This document shows, in pieces, positions 7,662 to 15,942 of a stretch of DNA of 53,797 nucleotides (positions are counted from its first letter, which is position 1; every line of letters starts with the position of its first letter). The DNA lies in contig JAISFO010000033.1 in NCBI GenBank assembly GCA_031263535.1, positions 1-53,797 on the forward strand. Direction: 5' to 3'. The translations under genes and the position numbers were made by a program. Under the pieces are notes generated by a model that saw only the letters and a program-made list of their open reading frames with translations, was not told the origin of the DNA and ran no database searches. This DNA is from Holosporales bacterium (GTDB taxonomy: Bacteria; Pseudomonadota; Alphaproteobacteria; UBA3830; JAIRWN01).

Positions 7662-9974
7662 TTAAAAGGGCATAAAATCTATTAAAAGGCCGGACCACAC
7701 TGATTTGCGTGATGTATTTTTACCAGTGATATACAGGTGGTCTTGCGCTCTGGTAAGCGCCACATAAAGCAATCGTTGCTTTTCGTGTTCTTGCTCTTGT
7801 TTCAGCCCATTAAAATAATCAGCAATTTTGGCAGGTATTTTTAGGCCGCTTGGAGAGAAAACCGGCAGTATGCTGCTATAAGTATCATTGGTGTTAAGCC
7901 AGGCAGGGGGAAGGTCATTCCTGCTTTGACTGTGTATATCGGCCAGTATTACAAAAGGGGCTTGAAGCCCTTTGGCCCTGTGGACGGTCATTACACGAAT
8001 TTTATTATACTGACCAAATTCGCGCTTAAGCCTGGGGCGCCTTTTTAGAAGCCATGGAACAAAATTCTCAATGGTCAGAGTATTACTGTTTTCATACTTT
8101 AAAATAACCTCCATAAACTCATTAATCACGTCGTTTGCCCCACTTCCCAGACGAGCAATAATACTGCTTCTAATGCCATGTATAGGGTCATCCAAAACAC
8201 CTTCAAAAAAACTGTACGGAGGCTGACTACTTGCCATCTGTCGCCACTTGTTCAGCAGCATGAGCGTGTTGCCAAGCCCGTCGCGCATTTGTGTTTGATC
8301 GGCTAGCCTTTCAATTTGTTGATACACGCTTTCCTGACGATTCATGCATAGCTTCATTAAAACGGCCTCATCCATTGCAATCAGCGGAGACTTCAAAAGA
8401 CAGGCCAAATTGAAATCATCGTATGGGTTAAGCACAAATTTGCTGAGGGCAATAAGATCTTCCGTTACGATTTCGTCGGTTAAGGTAAACTGATCTACTC
8501 CTTCGACCGGCAAGCCCAGATTCTGAAGCTCTTTGATAATAAGCCCCATTAGCGCCCCTCTCTGTTGCAGGAGTATTAGGAAATCACCTGCGGTAACTTC
8601 GCGATTTTTCGATGGAACAAAAGTTTTATGCTTTAAAATTCTTGCAATTTTATCGGCTATACTGCGCGCCAGAACGATGTCCGGCTCTGTTGTAGCGTCA
8701 ATTTCGAGCAAAATTGTCATAGGTAACGCTTGCCCGTCCTGTTTGTTTTCAATAAGCGGCCAGAATTCGACTAGCCCAGTGTCACGCTCTCTAAAAGCAA
8801 CGTGTTCAGTCGGAAGTGTTCCTAGGCCTGGCGTTTTTTGCGGATCAGCAAAGATTTTATCGACGAAACTAAGCACTTGAGGCACAGATCTGTATGACAA
8901 ATTAAGCCTTACGTCATGCCATCTGAGGCCGGCTTTGATGGTTTTTTGCTTAAAATACTTGCGGGCGTTTATAAATGACTGATGACTGGCCCCCTGAAAT
9001 CCATAGATAGACTGTTTGTGGTCGCCTACTACAAACAACGTTTTCGCGCTATCTGCAAAGAAATTGGCGCTAAGCGCCTTTAGTACCTCCCACTGCAAGG
9101 GGCTGGTATCTTGGGCTTCATCAACCAATATGTGTGAGATGCCGCCGTCAAGCTTATACATGATCCAGCTGTTGTCCACATCGCGAAGCAGTATTAGGGC
9201 GTTGAAGATCAGGTCGTCGTAATCAAGCCTGTCGCGCTTAAGGCATCGGTACCGACCGTACACATCCTTGGTTACCAAAGCCAACGCTGCGTTGGCATTA
9301 ACGAAAAGGTCGTCAGCCTCGTCTCCAAAAAGCTCATCGTATCCTGATTGAATCTCATCATCGGTTTTTTTACATAAAAGCTCAGCGTGAATGCGGTCTT
9401 TTATTAACTGCGCAATAAGGTCAACCGCTGATGCATCGTTTTTAAACATACTGATGGCTTCGTATGCCTTTATTAGATTGGGATTTGTGGCTGCCAGGGC
9501 AATCGAGGCCCGCAACGCTGACCTTAACAATTCGGAAGCTTCATAATCATCCAAAACCTGTATAGGCGCGCTCAAGCCGGCTTCCATCGGAAAGGCCTCA
9601 AGCAACCTTTGGCAGAAGCTGTGAATCGTTTGAACCTTAAAGTCACTGCCGGCGTCCAGGACTTCATCAAACAAACGCCTACACCTGTCTATTTGATCGC
9701 CGTTAGAATAAGGGATTAGTTCGTTAAGTTCGAGGCGTAGTACATTGTCATCACACGCTTTCCAACGGCTCAGCTTATCCTTTACGCGGCTTAGCATCTC
9801 GGCGGCAGCAGCTTTGGTAAACGTGATACACAATATCTTTTGCGTAGGTACACCACTGGCCAGTAAAGCTAAGATTCGGTCGACCAGCGCTTTGGTCTTT
9901 CCGGTACCGGCCGAGGCCTCAATCCAGACGCTTGCCCCGATATCGCATATATTCCTCAACTCGGTGCCGACCAT
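7662..9974 (-). CDS. addA: AddA-type helicase, C-terminal nuclease missing
   Basis: UvrD/Rep-like 3'-5' helicase subunit of the AddAB double-strand-break resection complex. Visible: Walker A SAGTGKTKALVDRI near residue 20, CITFTKAAAAEM, LDYDDLI near 247, Walker B HILVDEAQDTSPLQ, GDHKQSIYGFQGA, and motif VI RLLYVALTRAQDHLYITG near the end. The protein stops about 20 residues after motif VI. Alphaproteobacterial AddA normally runs to about 1100 residues and ends in a PD-(D/E)XK nuclease; that domain is absent, and the 91 bp before the next gene cannot hold it. The stretch between motifs Ia and LDYDDLI is also short. The start overlaps the end of addB by 19 bp. Either AddA has lost its nuclease or the complex is decaying. 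Confidence 0.88.
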   Translation of the reverse strand: MVGTELRNICDIGASVWIEASAGTGKTKALVDRILALLASGVPTQKILCITFTKAAAAEMLSRVKDKLSRWKACDDNVLRLELNELIPYSNGDQIDRCRRLFDEVLDAGSDFKVQTIHSFCQRLLEAFPMEAGLSAPIQVLDDYEASELLRSALRASIALAATNPNLIKAYEAISMFKNDASAVDLIAQLIKDRIHAELLCKKTDDEIQSGYDELFGDEADDLFVNANAALALVTKDVYGRYRCLKRDRLDYDDLIFNALILLRDVDNSWIMYKLDGGISHILVDEAQDTSPLQWEVLKALSANFFADSAKTLFVVGDHKQSIYGFQGASHQSFINARKYFKQKTIKAGLRWHDVRLNLSYRSVPQVLSFVDKIFADPQKTPGLGTLPTEHVAFRERDTGLVEFWPLIENKQDGQALPMTILLEIDATTEPDIVLARSIADKIARILKHKTFVPSKNREVTAGDFLILLQQRGALMGLIIKELQNLGLPVEGVDQFTLTDEIVTEDLIALSKFVLNPYDDFNLACLLKSPLIAMDEAVLMKLCMNRQESVYQQIERLADQTQMRDGLGNTLMLLNKWRQMASSQPPYSFFEGVLDDPIHGIRSSIIARLGSGANDVINEFMEVILKYENSNTLTIENFVPWLLKRRPRLKREFGQYNKIRVMTVHRAKGLQAPFVILADIHSQSRNDLPPAWLNTNDTYSSILPVFSPSGLKIPAKIADYFNGLKQEQEHEKQRLLYVALTRAQDHLYITGKNTSRKSVWSGLLIDFMPF

Positions 9975-12610
9975 TCTTTTTCTCGCGCCAGACGGCTATA
10001 ATGACTCACGCCGCAGGGTTTGGCTGGAAACATCCCGCTGGAAAATAGATGATAAATCTCCTCTTGAATTTTGCTGATAATCGCTTGCTTATTTTCCAGG
10101 ATTTTATCGCCAAACACCGTTGTTTCTTTGATCGATTTAATACCCCCATGCATGTGCAGAAATCGTACGTTTATCTTGCTTGGTTTTTGCGCAAGGGAAA
10201 TGCTGCTGGCAATGATGATTTGCAAATTAGTCTTTAAATCCAGCCCAGCTTTAATATCGCTTATATTTTGCTGGGCCGATCCTTTGTAATTTACGATTTC
10301 AATACTGGCTTGATCATCAGACGATCCAAACTTGACCAAATCAAACTTTGTTTTAACCTCAAGGCTACTGCCATCAAGCAGATCAAACGTGATACTGCCT
10401 GCGATCTCTCTTGACCCCTGATCGGAAGAAAACATCATATCTAAATCTTGTACAATGCGCTTATCCTTAAGCTGTTGCAGAGTTTTATCGGCTTCAGCTA
10501 ACAAGCTTCGGCCGGATATCTTTCTTCTTAAGTTTAGGGTTTTATTCGGCTCGTCCCAAAAGTTTGGGCAAGGAGTCAGCTTAAGAACATGCTTAGCGTA
10601 TACCTCATAGGGATTTTTAAATAACGTATTCAAATCGCTAAGACTTAACTCTTTTATTTGAGTGCTCGCTGGCGCTAAGGGACACGGTGGAAGAACTTTT
10701 GATTGAGGGTTACTGCGATTTTGATCACGAGCTCGGCTCAGCCAGTGTTCCCCCCGCTGTCTGGCTAACTCGGCATTACCTTTTAGGGAAGCCATAAGCC
10801 GTACAAGCCATCTGGACGGTTGAGTAGGCGAGCCGTCCTTGGTTTTGCTGCGGGTAAGAAATACATTTTTGCCGCAAAGGGCTTTTGAAAACTCCAGCCC
10901 AAACAACTCAACCTTTCGGTCAAATGACTGCAGGCCTACTTTGCTTAGTATGCTTTGGCTCAGCAGGTTGCCTGCGATGTTTTTTATGGGTGGCCAGGTT
11001 CCTTCGTTAACATCTGGGATAATTAAGTTAGGCGCATCTAACAGCCTGGATTCCAGCACCCCTAGCGAATACAGGTGTTTGCCATCGCCATCACCTTGTG
11101 AGGTTGGTTTAATCTTCCAAAATAAAAGGCAAAATACATTTACGTACTCGTCTGCCGGCACGATTTCATTAAGCAACGGACTTAGCAGGTTTTCTAATTT
11201 GCTCCAAATGCCGGCAACATCGCTTTCAGGGCGCAAAATATCATTGGCTATATGCCCAGACGATTCTTGATTTAAAACGTCAACAAAATCCTTATGAATC
11301 TTTATCCAGTCACGTATGGCGTGGGGCCTGTCAACTGACGGAAGGGATTTTAAAAATGACATAACGTTAAAGATTTTATGCGATGAGCACGGCATTTTTT
11401 CTTCTATGAACTGTGCATGTTCATTGACGGCAGATATAAAATATCTATGCGCTTGAGTTTCACCTCGAAGCGCTAATTCAAAGGTCGCAAGCTCTTTAAA
11501 AATATCCTTGTCAAAGTTAAATGTATTTTTAAGTGCCTCCAGCGTCGGATGGGTCGAAAAGCTGCTCGAAATAACCTCTGCGATCTGCCTTAGCACAGTA
11601 AACTCTGCCGTCTTGGACAGCGGATCTGACTGAGAGTTATAAAACCCAAAACCAAATAATTTTACTATTTCCCTGATGCGCAAAGCGGATGAAGCCTCTG
11701 CGGTGATCAACAAGGGTGTTGGCGAAATTTCCCTAATAATAAGGGCGTTTACGGCGGCTTCTTCCTGTGGATTTTCGCACTCTATTATCGTGATGCTGGG
11801 AATATCAGCTTGGATTTTATAATCAGCAGAAGGCAGCACTGCACTTATATGTTTTTCTGTTGGGCTAATCTTACAGATCGTCGAAATGCTGCCCGGCTCA
11901 ACACCAATTGAGGTAAGCAAGCGCTGGAATGAGCGCTGCAGCGAATAACGCTTGAGCGTATGCCCTAGAGCTTCCGGATCAGCGCCGAGCAGAACTACAC
12001 AGCCAAAAGGCAGCTCAGAGATAGTTTTTACTAGCCGATTAACTGACGGGAATGCGCCGTTCAGGCCAATGGCGAAAACCGGATATTGCGGAGGATTACT
12101 GGCCCACTTCTGACTCAGCATATCCAGGCTATGCTTAGTTTTATCCTCAACCCAAAACCCGGCTATATGGCTTAAAAAGCTAAGTATTTTCTGGGCGTAA
12201 GCCGAAAGGTCCAGCGGCACAATGTCCTTAATCGCCTTTAAATTGATCTCCTCAAGGTTTAGCAACGTCAAAATTTCCTGAGCGTTATAAGTAATTGCCA
12301 AGCATTGACTTAGGCTCTTGTCGCGTCCAAAGTATTCACGGACTGCCTTAAACAGAGGGATTTGATCCGTTTGCTCTGTAGGAATTGGCTCACCTTCAGG
12401 GCCTAGGTCAAAAACAGAATAAGCCTTAATAAGATTGCTGTCGTCGGTCGCGCCTAATTGTTCAATTACACCGCGCCTAAGCTTTTTTGCCGATCTGCGT
12501 GTAGGGGTTAGCAGTAAAATCGGCTCGTCTTTCACCTTATCCAACATCCATTTACTGAATGCGGGGATAAACGGCTCAGAAAAGCCAAAGTTAATAACGT
12601 TACTACTCAT
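9956..12610 (-). CDS. addB: AddB-type subunit with degenerate nuclease site
   Basis: Partner of AddA in recombinational repair. The N-terminal LLTPTRRSAKKLRRGVIE corresponds to the modified nucleotide-site region of alphaproteobacterial AddB. In the middle LIIPDVNEGTWPP and VFLTRSKTKDGSPTQPSRWL match the family closely. The C-terminal nuclease region starts at LSLSDLNTLFKNPYEVYAKHVL. Its catalytic DYKTG motif reads NYKGS, replacing the metal-binding Asp by Asn, and the following QLPLEA-like segment reads NLQIIIA. At 884 residues it is shorter than the usual 1000 or so. Together with the truncated AddA this suggests a helicase without nuclease. It overlaps tsaE by 8 bp. Confidence 0.85.
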   Translation of the reverse strand: MSSNVINFGFSEPFIPAFSKWMLDKVKDEPILLLTPTRRSAKKLRRGVIEQLGATDDSNLIKAYSVFDLGPEGEPIPTEQTDQIPLFKAVREYFGRDKSLSQCLAITYNAQEILTLLNLEEINLKAIKDIVPLDLSAYAQKILSFLSHIAGFWVEDKTKHSLDMLSQKWASNPPQYPVFAIGLNGAFPSVNRLVKTISELPFGCVVLLGADPEALGHTLKRYSLQRSFQRLLTSIGVEPGSISTICKISPTEKHISAVLPSADYKIQADIPSITIIECENPQEEAAVNALIIREISPTPLLITAEASSALRIREIVKLFGFGFYNSQSDPLSKTAEFTVLRQIAEVISSSFSTHPTLEALKNTFNFDKDIFKELATFELALRGETQAHRYFISAVNEHAQFIEEKMPCSSHKIFNVMSFLKSLPSVDRPHAIRDWIKIHKDFVDVLNQESSGHIANDILRPESDVAGIWSKLENLLSPLLNEIVPADEYVNVFCLLFWKIKPTSQGDGDGKHLYSLGVLESRLLDAPNLIIPDVNEGTWPPIKNIAGNLLSQSILSKVGLQSFDRKVELFGLEFSKALCGKNVFLTRSKTKDGSPTQPSRWLVRLMASLKGNAELARQRGEHWLSRARDQNRSNPQSKVLPPCPLAPASTQIKELSLSDLNTLFKNPYEVYAKHVLKLTPCPNFWDEPNKTLNLRRKISGRSLLAEADKTLQQLKDKRIVQDLDMMFSSDQGSREIAGSITFDLLDGSSLEVKTKFDLVKFGSSDDQASIEIVNYKGSAQQNISDIKAGLDLKTNLQIIIASSISLAQKPSKINVRFLHMHGGIKSIKETTVFGDKILENKQAIISKIQEEIYHLFSSGMFPAKPCGVSHYSRLAREKEWSAPS

Positions 12611-13094
12611 CAGATTTCGCGGGTAACAGGCGTTTGCCTACAGGACTAAGCCTTTGTCGCCAGAATGTATTGGACTCAAGCTTTATTTCCCTCTCGTCTC
12701 CTAGAATCTCAAAATATATTCGCAATGTATCTTTGGGCAATAAGGCCTCGGCCAGCTGGGGCCACTCAATGATGCACACCCCTTGTGAAAGTATATCCGG
12801 AAAGCCCAGCTCAAAAAGTTCGCTTTCGCTGTTAAGCCTGTACAGATCTATATGAAAAACCGTTCCTATCCGCGTTTGGTAGGGTTTTATTAAATTAAAT
12901 GTTGGGCTTGGGATGCTAGTCTGGTTTTTGTTGAGGGTTTGGATAATGCCCCTGGCAAATTCACTTTTGCCGACGCCTAAATTGCCGTACAAAGCCAGAC
13001 AGTCGCCACTCTTCAGCACAGCCGCCAGCCGCTCGGCCAGCGCCCATGTTTGTTGCACGTTAGTACTTTTGAAGTTAAGCGTATCTCCTGGCAT
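12603..13094 (-). CDS. tsaE: tRNA threonylcarbamoyladenosine synthesis ATPase TsaE
   Basis: ATPase that works with TsaB and TsaD to form t6A at position 37 of ANN-decoding tRNAs. The P-loop GNLGVGKSEFARGI lies near residue 37, followed by SPTFNLIKPYQ, FHIDLYRLNSESELFELGF and IIEWPQLAEALLP, all signatures of the family. Length 163 residues. ATG at 13092-13094. In many alphaproteobacteria tsaE is followed by a sugar kinase and a nucleotidyltransferase (AmgK/MurU) before addB-addA. Here the order is tsaE-addB-addA directly, so those two genes have been lost or moved. Confidence 0.93.
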   Translation of the reverse strand: MPGDTLNFKSTNVQQTWALAERLAAVLKSGDCLALYGNLGVGKSEFARGIIQTLNKNQTSIPSPTFNLIKPYQTRIGTVFHIDLYRLNSESELFELGFPDILSQGVCIIEWPQLAEALLPKDTLRIYFEILGDEREIKLESNTFWRQRLSPVGKRLLPAKSDE

Positions 13095-13166
13095 GTTTTT
13101 TACAATTGAGTATACTAAGCACGTCGATGCTAGCTTAACTTTAAACTAAAACGAAAGAGGGATTTG

Positions 13167-14180
13167 GTGAAAACCGCAGATGTTGCGATTATCGGTGGCG
13201 GGCCAGCGGGTCTGTTTTGCGCCCTTGAGTGCCGGCTTATGGGGCTTGAGTGTATACTTATCGAGGCCTTAGGAAACCTTGGCGGGCAGTGTTCCGCTCT
13301 TTATCCTGATAAAGAGATTTTGGACATTCCTGGACTACCCAGAGTATTGGCCAGGGATTTAATATCCTCGTTAATCAAGCAAGCCATGCAGTTCGGGCCT
13401 GAGTATTTGCTTGAGCGTAAAATAACCGCCCTTACAAAAGGCGTCGAGGCGGACACGTGGCGTCTTTGCACCAGCCATGATGCAGTCGTGTGTAAGTCAG
13501 TCGTTATCGCAACTGGCGGAGGGGCTTTTGACTTCAACAAAATTCCTTTGCCAGAAGCTCGCCAATTCGAGGGCGTCAGCTTATTTTACGCCATAAAAGA
13601 CAAGTCGGCTATGCAAGATAAAGTCGTATCAATCATTGGCGGCGGCGATGCTGCGTTGGATTGGACGCTTGCTTTGGCAGATACAGCTAAGACGATTAAC
13701 CTTATACATCGCAGGGACAACTTCAAAGCCACTCCTATCAGCTTAGATAGGCTGGCGACCCTCTCAGATCAAGGCAAAGTTAAAGTTTTTACCCCATACC
13801 AACTAGGCGTTATGGCTGGACACGACGGCCAGCTGACCTCCATTACCTTAGCTGCATGTTCTGGCGATGGGGCGGCCAATCAGGTAACTTTGGATACAGA
13901 TGTGCTTTTGGCCTGCTTCGGATTGGCTATGGCGCGAAACACCTTTGAGGCCTGGGGGATTAATATTGAAAGCGGCAAGATCATCGTTGATAAAGCAAGC
14001 TATGCAACCAATCTGCCCTTAATATACGCCATAGGCGACGCAGCGACCTATGAAGGCAAAATCACCTCACTTCTGTCTGCATTCGCCGAAGGTGCAGCTG
14101 CAGCCAGGTCAATAAGGCGGCAACTAAAGGGTCAAACAGGACTGGATCGTCGTGGGTCTTTAGCGGCTTCCCAAAGATAA
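13167..14180 (+). CDS. ferredoxin/flavodoxin--NADP+ reductase, thioredoxin-reductase-like type
   Basis: FAD enzyme passing electrons between NADPH and ferredoxin or flavodoxin. The N-terminal FAD motif IIGGGPAGLFCALE is followed by LGGQCSALYPDKEILDIPG, diagnostic of the YumC/bacterial FNR-like subgroup. This group lacks the CxxC redox pair of true thioredoxin reductases, and indeed none is seen. The NADPH motif IIGGGDAALDW lies near residue 160, and the C-terminal AIGDAATYEGKITSLLSAFAEGA is characteristic. I prefer GTG at 13167 over TTG at 13164 because GAGGG then sits about 5 nt upstream. It is divergent from tsaE and its 3' end overlaps the glycosylase gene by 49 bp tail to tail. Confidence 0.9.
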   Translation: MKTADVAIIGGGPAGLFCALECRLMGLECILIEALGNLGGQCSALYPDKEILDIPGLPRVLARDLISSLIKQAMQFGPEYLLERKITALTKGVEADTWRLCTSHDAVVCKSVVIATGGGAFDFNKIPLPEARQFEGVSLFYAIKDKSAMQDKVVSIIGGGDAALDWTLALADTAKTINLIHRRDNFKATPISLDRLATLSDQGKVKVFTPYQLGVMAGHDGQLTSITLAACSGDGAANQVTLDTDVLLACFGLAMARNTFEAWGINIESGKIIVDKASYATNLPLIYAIGDAATYEGKITSLLSAFAEGAAAARSIRRQLKGQTGLDRRGSLAASQR

Positions 14181-14797
14181 AAAGAGGCAATTGACGCATA
14201 AGGCGAGTATTTGCTTTTATATAAAGCGAAAGTTTCTGGGCTGAACGTATTCTCGTTATAAAGCACAGATATCCCTTTTTTGATTCCAAAGTCATTCCAA
14301 CTCAGGATATTTTTCCTTTTAAGCGAGAAGATCATGCACATTTCCGCGCTCCATTTTCCAATACCTGGCAGCGATACAAGACGCTTTATAACTTCATCGT
14401 CTGATAAGTCAGCCAGAGCGTTGGCAGGAAAGCTTTCGCTTAAAAAGGCGGACGCTACGGCTTGAATGTATTCGATTCTTCGTTTTGGTATACCAATCCC
14501 GTTCAGGTTACGTGCAGCCATGATGTTCTGTGGGGTTATGCTTTCAACCGCATGCAGTAATCTGTTAAACACTGTATTGGCTGCTTTTGACGATATTTGC
14601 TGACCGACAATACTTGTAACCAGACCACAAAAAAGATCCGGCTCTACTGCTCTTTCTATGAACCCTACTTGAATTATGAACCTGCCCAAAACCGGGTCTG
14701 ACCTAATTAGATGGCCAACCTCTTCCTGACTATATTCAAAATAAGCTATATCCCCCACTCCTTTTAATCTTAGCAGCTTAAGTTTTAGATCAACCAC
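14132..14797 (-). CDS. DNA-3-methyladenine glycosylase (AlkA-like, HhH-GPD)
   Basis: Removes alkylated purines to start base excision repair. It has the HhH-GPD fold: FCGLVTSIVGQQISSKAANTV (early helices), the hairpin LPGIGKWSAEMCMIF near residue 137, and the following WNDFGIKKG with the catalytic Asp. At 221 residues it matches the short bacterial AlkA form without the N-terminal extension. GTG start at 14797. Its last 49 bp overlap the end of the reductase gene on the other strand, an unusually long convergent overlap, so the two mRNAs are complementary over that part. Confidence 0.87.
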   Translation of the reverse strand: MVDLKLKLLRLKGVGDIAYFEYSQEEVGHLIRSDPVLGRFIIQVGFIERAVEPDLFCGLVTSIVGQQISSKAANTVFNRLLHAVESITPQNIMAARNLNGIGIPKRRIEYIQAVASAFLSESFPANALADLSDDEVIKRLVSLPGIGKWSAEMCMIFSLKRKNILSWNDFGIKKGISVLYNENTFSPETFALYKSKYSPYASIASFYLWEAAKDPRRSSPV

Positions 14798-15051
14798 ATC
14801 TGAACAGCTACTGATTTTTTATTATACGCTGGCAAGACATAATCTTTGGAACAGAGGTTTTTCTCTAAAACATTGCTTATGGCGCGGCTGTGATTTAGAT
14901 ACGCGCCTAAATGAAATATAAATCCCCTTTCGCTAGTATGATCAATAAGTTACTTGCCAAATTTAGCGAATAAGAAACAAAGCTCATTTAAATTAACTTT
15001 TTATTCATGATGACATGATAATTTTACTATTATGGATTAAGAGGAACAATG

Positions 15052-15303
15052 ATGAATAAGAAACTTTTATTGAGCATGGCTGTTGTTGGTGGGGTTATCT
15101 GCTCTGATGTTTGTTTGTCGGAGGTTGAATCAACGAACCCAGCACCATTAAGTACAGCGGAATATCAGCATAACCTGATGCAAAAAATGAAAGACGAGGG
15201 AGTAGATTCTCGCCTTCGCTCAAGGAAATTCTCAATCAAATCCCGAAGGCTTGGAGCAAATGGGGCAGGGGTAAGAAAAGTTTTTCCTGTCGAGTCAAAA
15301 TAG
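15052..15303 (+). CDS. small exported protein, unknown family
   Basis: An 83-residue protein with a signal peptide (MNKKLLLSMAVVGGVICSDVCLS) and a basic tail rich in Arg, Lys and Ser (SRKFSIKSRRLGANGAGVRK). ATG at 15052 has GAGGA six bases upstream; an ATG one codon earlier is too close to it. The first seven residues (MNKKLLL) equal those of the exported protein at 51488. It ends just before a perfect 23-bp palindrome. On the far side of that palindrome, in opposite orientation, is a decayed sequence resembling its own C-terminal part. No function can be assigned; a small secreted basic peptide is what the sequence shows. Confidence 0.6.
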   Translation: MNKKLLLSMAVVGGVICSDVCLSEVESTNPAPLSTAEYQHNLMQKMKDEGVDSRLRSRKFSIKSRRLGANGAGVRKVFPVESK

Positions 15304-15305
15304 CG

Positions 15306-15361
15306 CATATAATTATAGCCAAGTCTTTAGTTAAATGCAAAGACTTGGCTATAATTATATG
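15306..15361. terminator. perfect 23-bp inverted repeat, probable bidirectional terminator
   Basis: The arms at 15306-15328 and 15339-15361 are exact reverse complements around a 10-nt loop. The outer half of each arm is AT-rich and the inner half (TAGCCAAGTCTTT) is more GC-rich. It begins two bases after the stop of the small exported gene and faces an inverted remnant of the same gene on the other side. Termination from both directions is the simplest reading, though no separate U-tract is present. Confidence 0.65.
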
Positions 15362-15387
15362 GACTATCTTAACTTAATAGGAAAGCC

Positions 15388-15465
15388 TTATCTTCTTCCC
15401 GATACACTTGCTCCAAGCATTAGTGAGGTAATTGAGAATTGATTTGAGAAAAATGGCAGGAGCGT
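15388..15465 (-). pseudogene. inverted remnant of the small exported protein gene
   Basis: On the minus strand the bases end in an open reading NQFSITSLMLGASVSGRR followed by a stop. This resembles KFSIKSRRLGANGAGVRK of the gene at 15052-15303. At DNA level TTGCTCCAAGC and TTGAGAATT are shared with the reverse complement of that gene at roughly the same spacing. No start or signal peptide remains. Together with the palindrome between them, this suggests an old inverted (tail-to-tail) duplication. Confidence 0.4.
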
Positions 15466-15942
15466 AATTACTTAAATCAACCGGTTCAACTTCATACGGA
15501 AATTATTGAATTTGTTTGGAAAAATCCAATTCAAGAGATTTTTCATTACTATATCTAACATAATGTTTTACGCACCAACACTACAGAACAATAACGTGAT
15601 AATTGATGTTCGTATTTTCATTTCAATTTTACTGTGCATAAAATTGGCTATACGTCTAGTACAAATTATCCATTATATTAAATAAGTAATATTTTTGTAA
15701 AGCGATTCTTACGACCATCGTTCAGGGTAAGTATTTATACAGCCAACATTCTGTAGAATATTGCCCTTAATCATTCATCTGAACAAAGGATGTTTTGCCT
15801 TTTTAGTTAGGTGATTGTCTTTTACGCATTTTATTATTGAAATTTTAACAAAAATATATGCTTACAATTGGGTCGATAGTGGCTCTAAGGTTAATCTGGG
15901 TCAGGATGATTTAGAACCTAATTGTTTGAGAGGAAAAATTAT
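15466..15942. other. AT-rich gap with a groEL-like scrap
   Basis: No intact gene is visible. The only recognisable content is the groEL-associated fragment at 15652-15716 described separately. At the right end GAGAGGAAAA precedes the ATG of the next gene. The remainder is AT-rich and shows nothing I can name. Confidence 0.4.
15652..15716 (-). repeat. fragment duplicated from the 3' end of groEL and its flank
   Basis: Bases 15694-15716 match 17507-17529, inside the groEL C-terminal coding region, exactly over 23 nt. Bases 15652-15693 resemble 17277-17318, downstream of groEL, at roughly 80 percent by eye. The two patches are in the same order and orientation but nearly adjacent here, while about 190 bp separate them at groEL. 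The simplest reading is a past duplication of the groEL end followed by an internal deletion. Confidence 0.5.

Noticed and set aside
10839-11270. Open frame of 143 codons opposite addB
   Set aside because: Falls fully inside addB on the other strand; composition follows addB codons.
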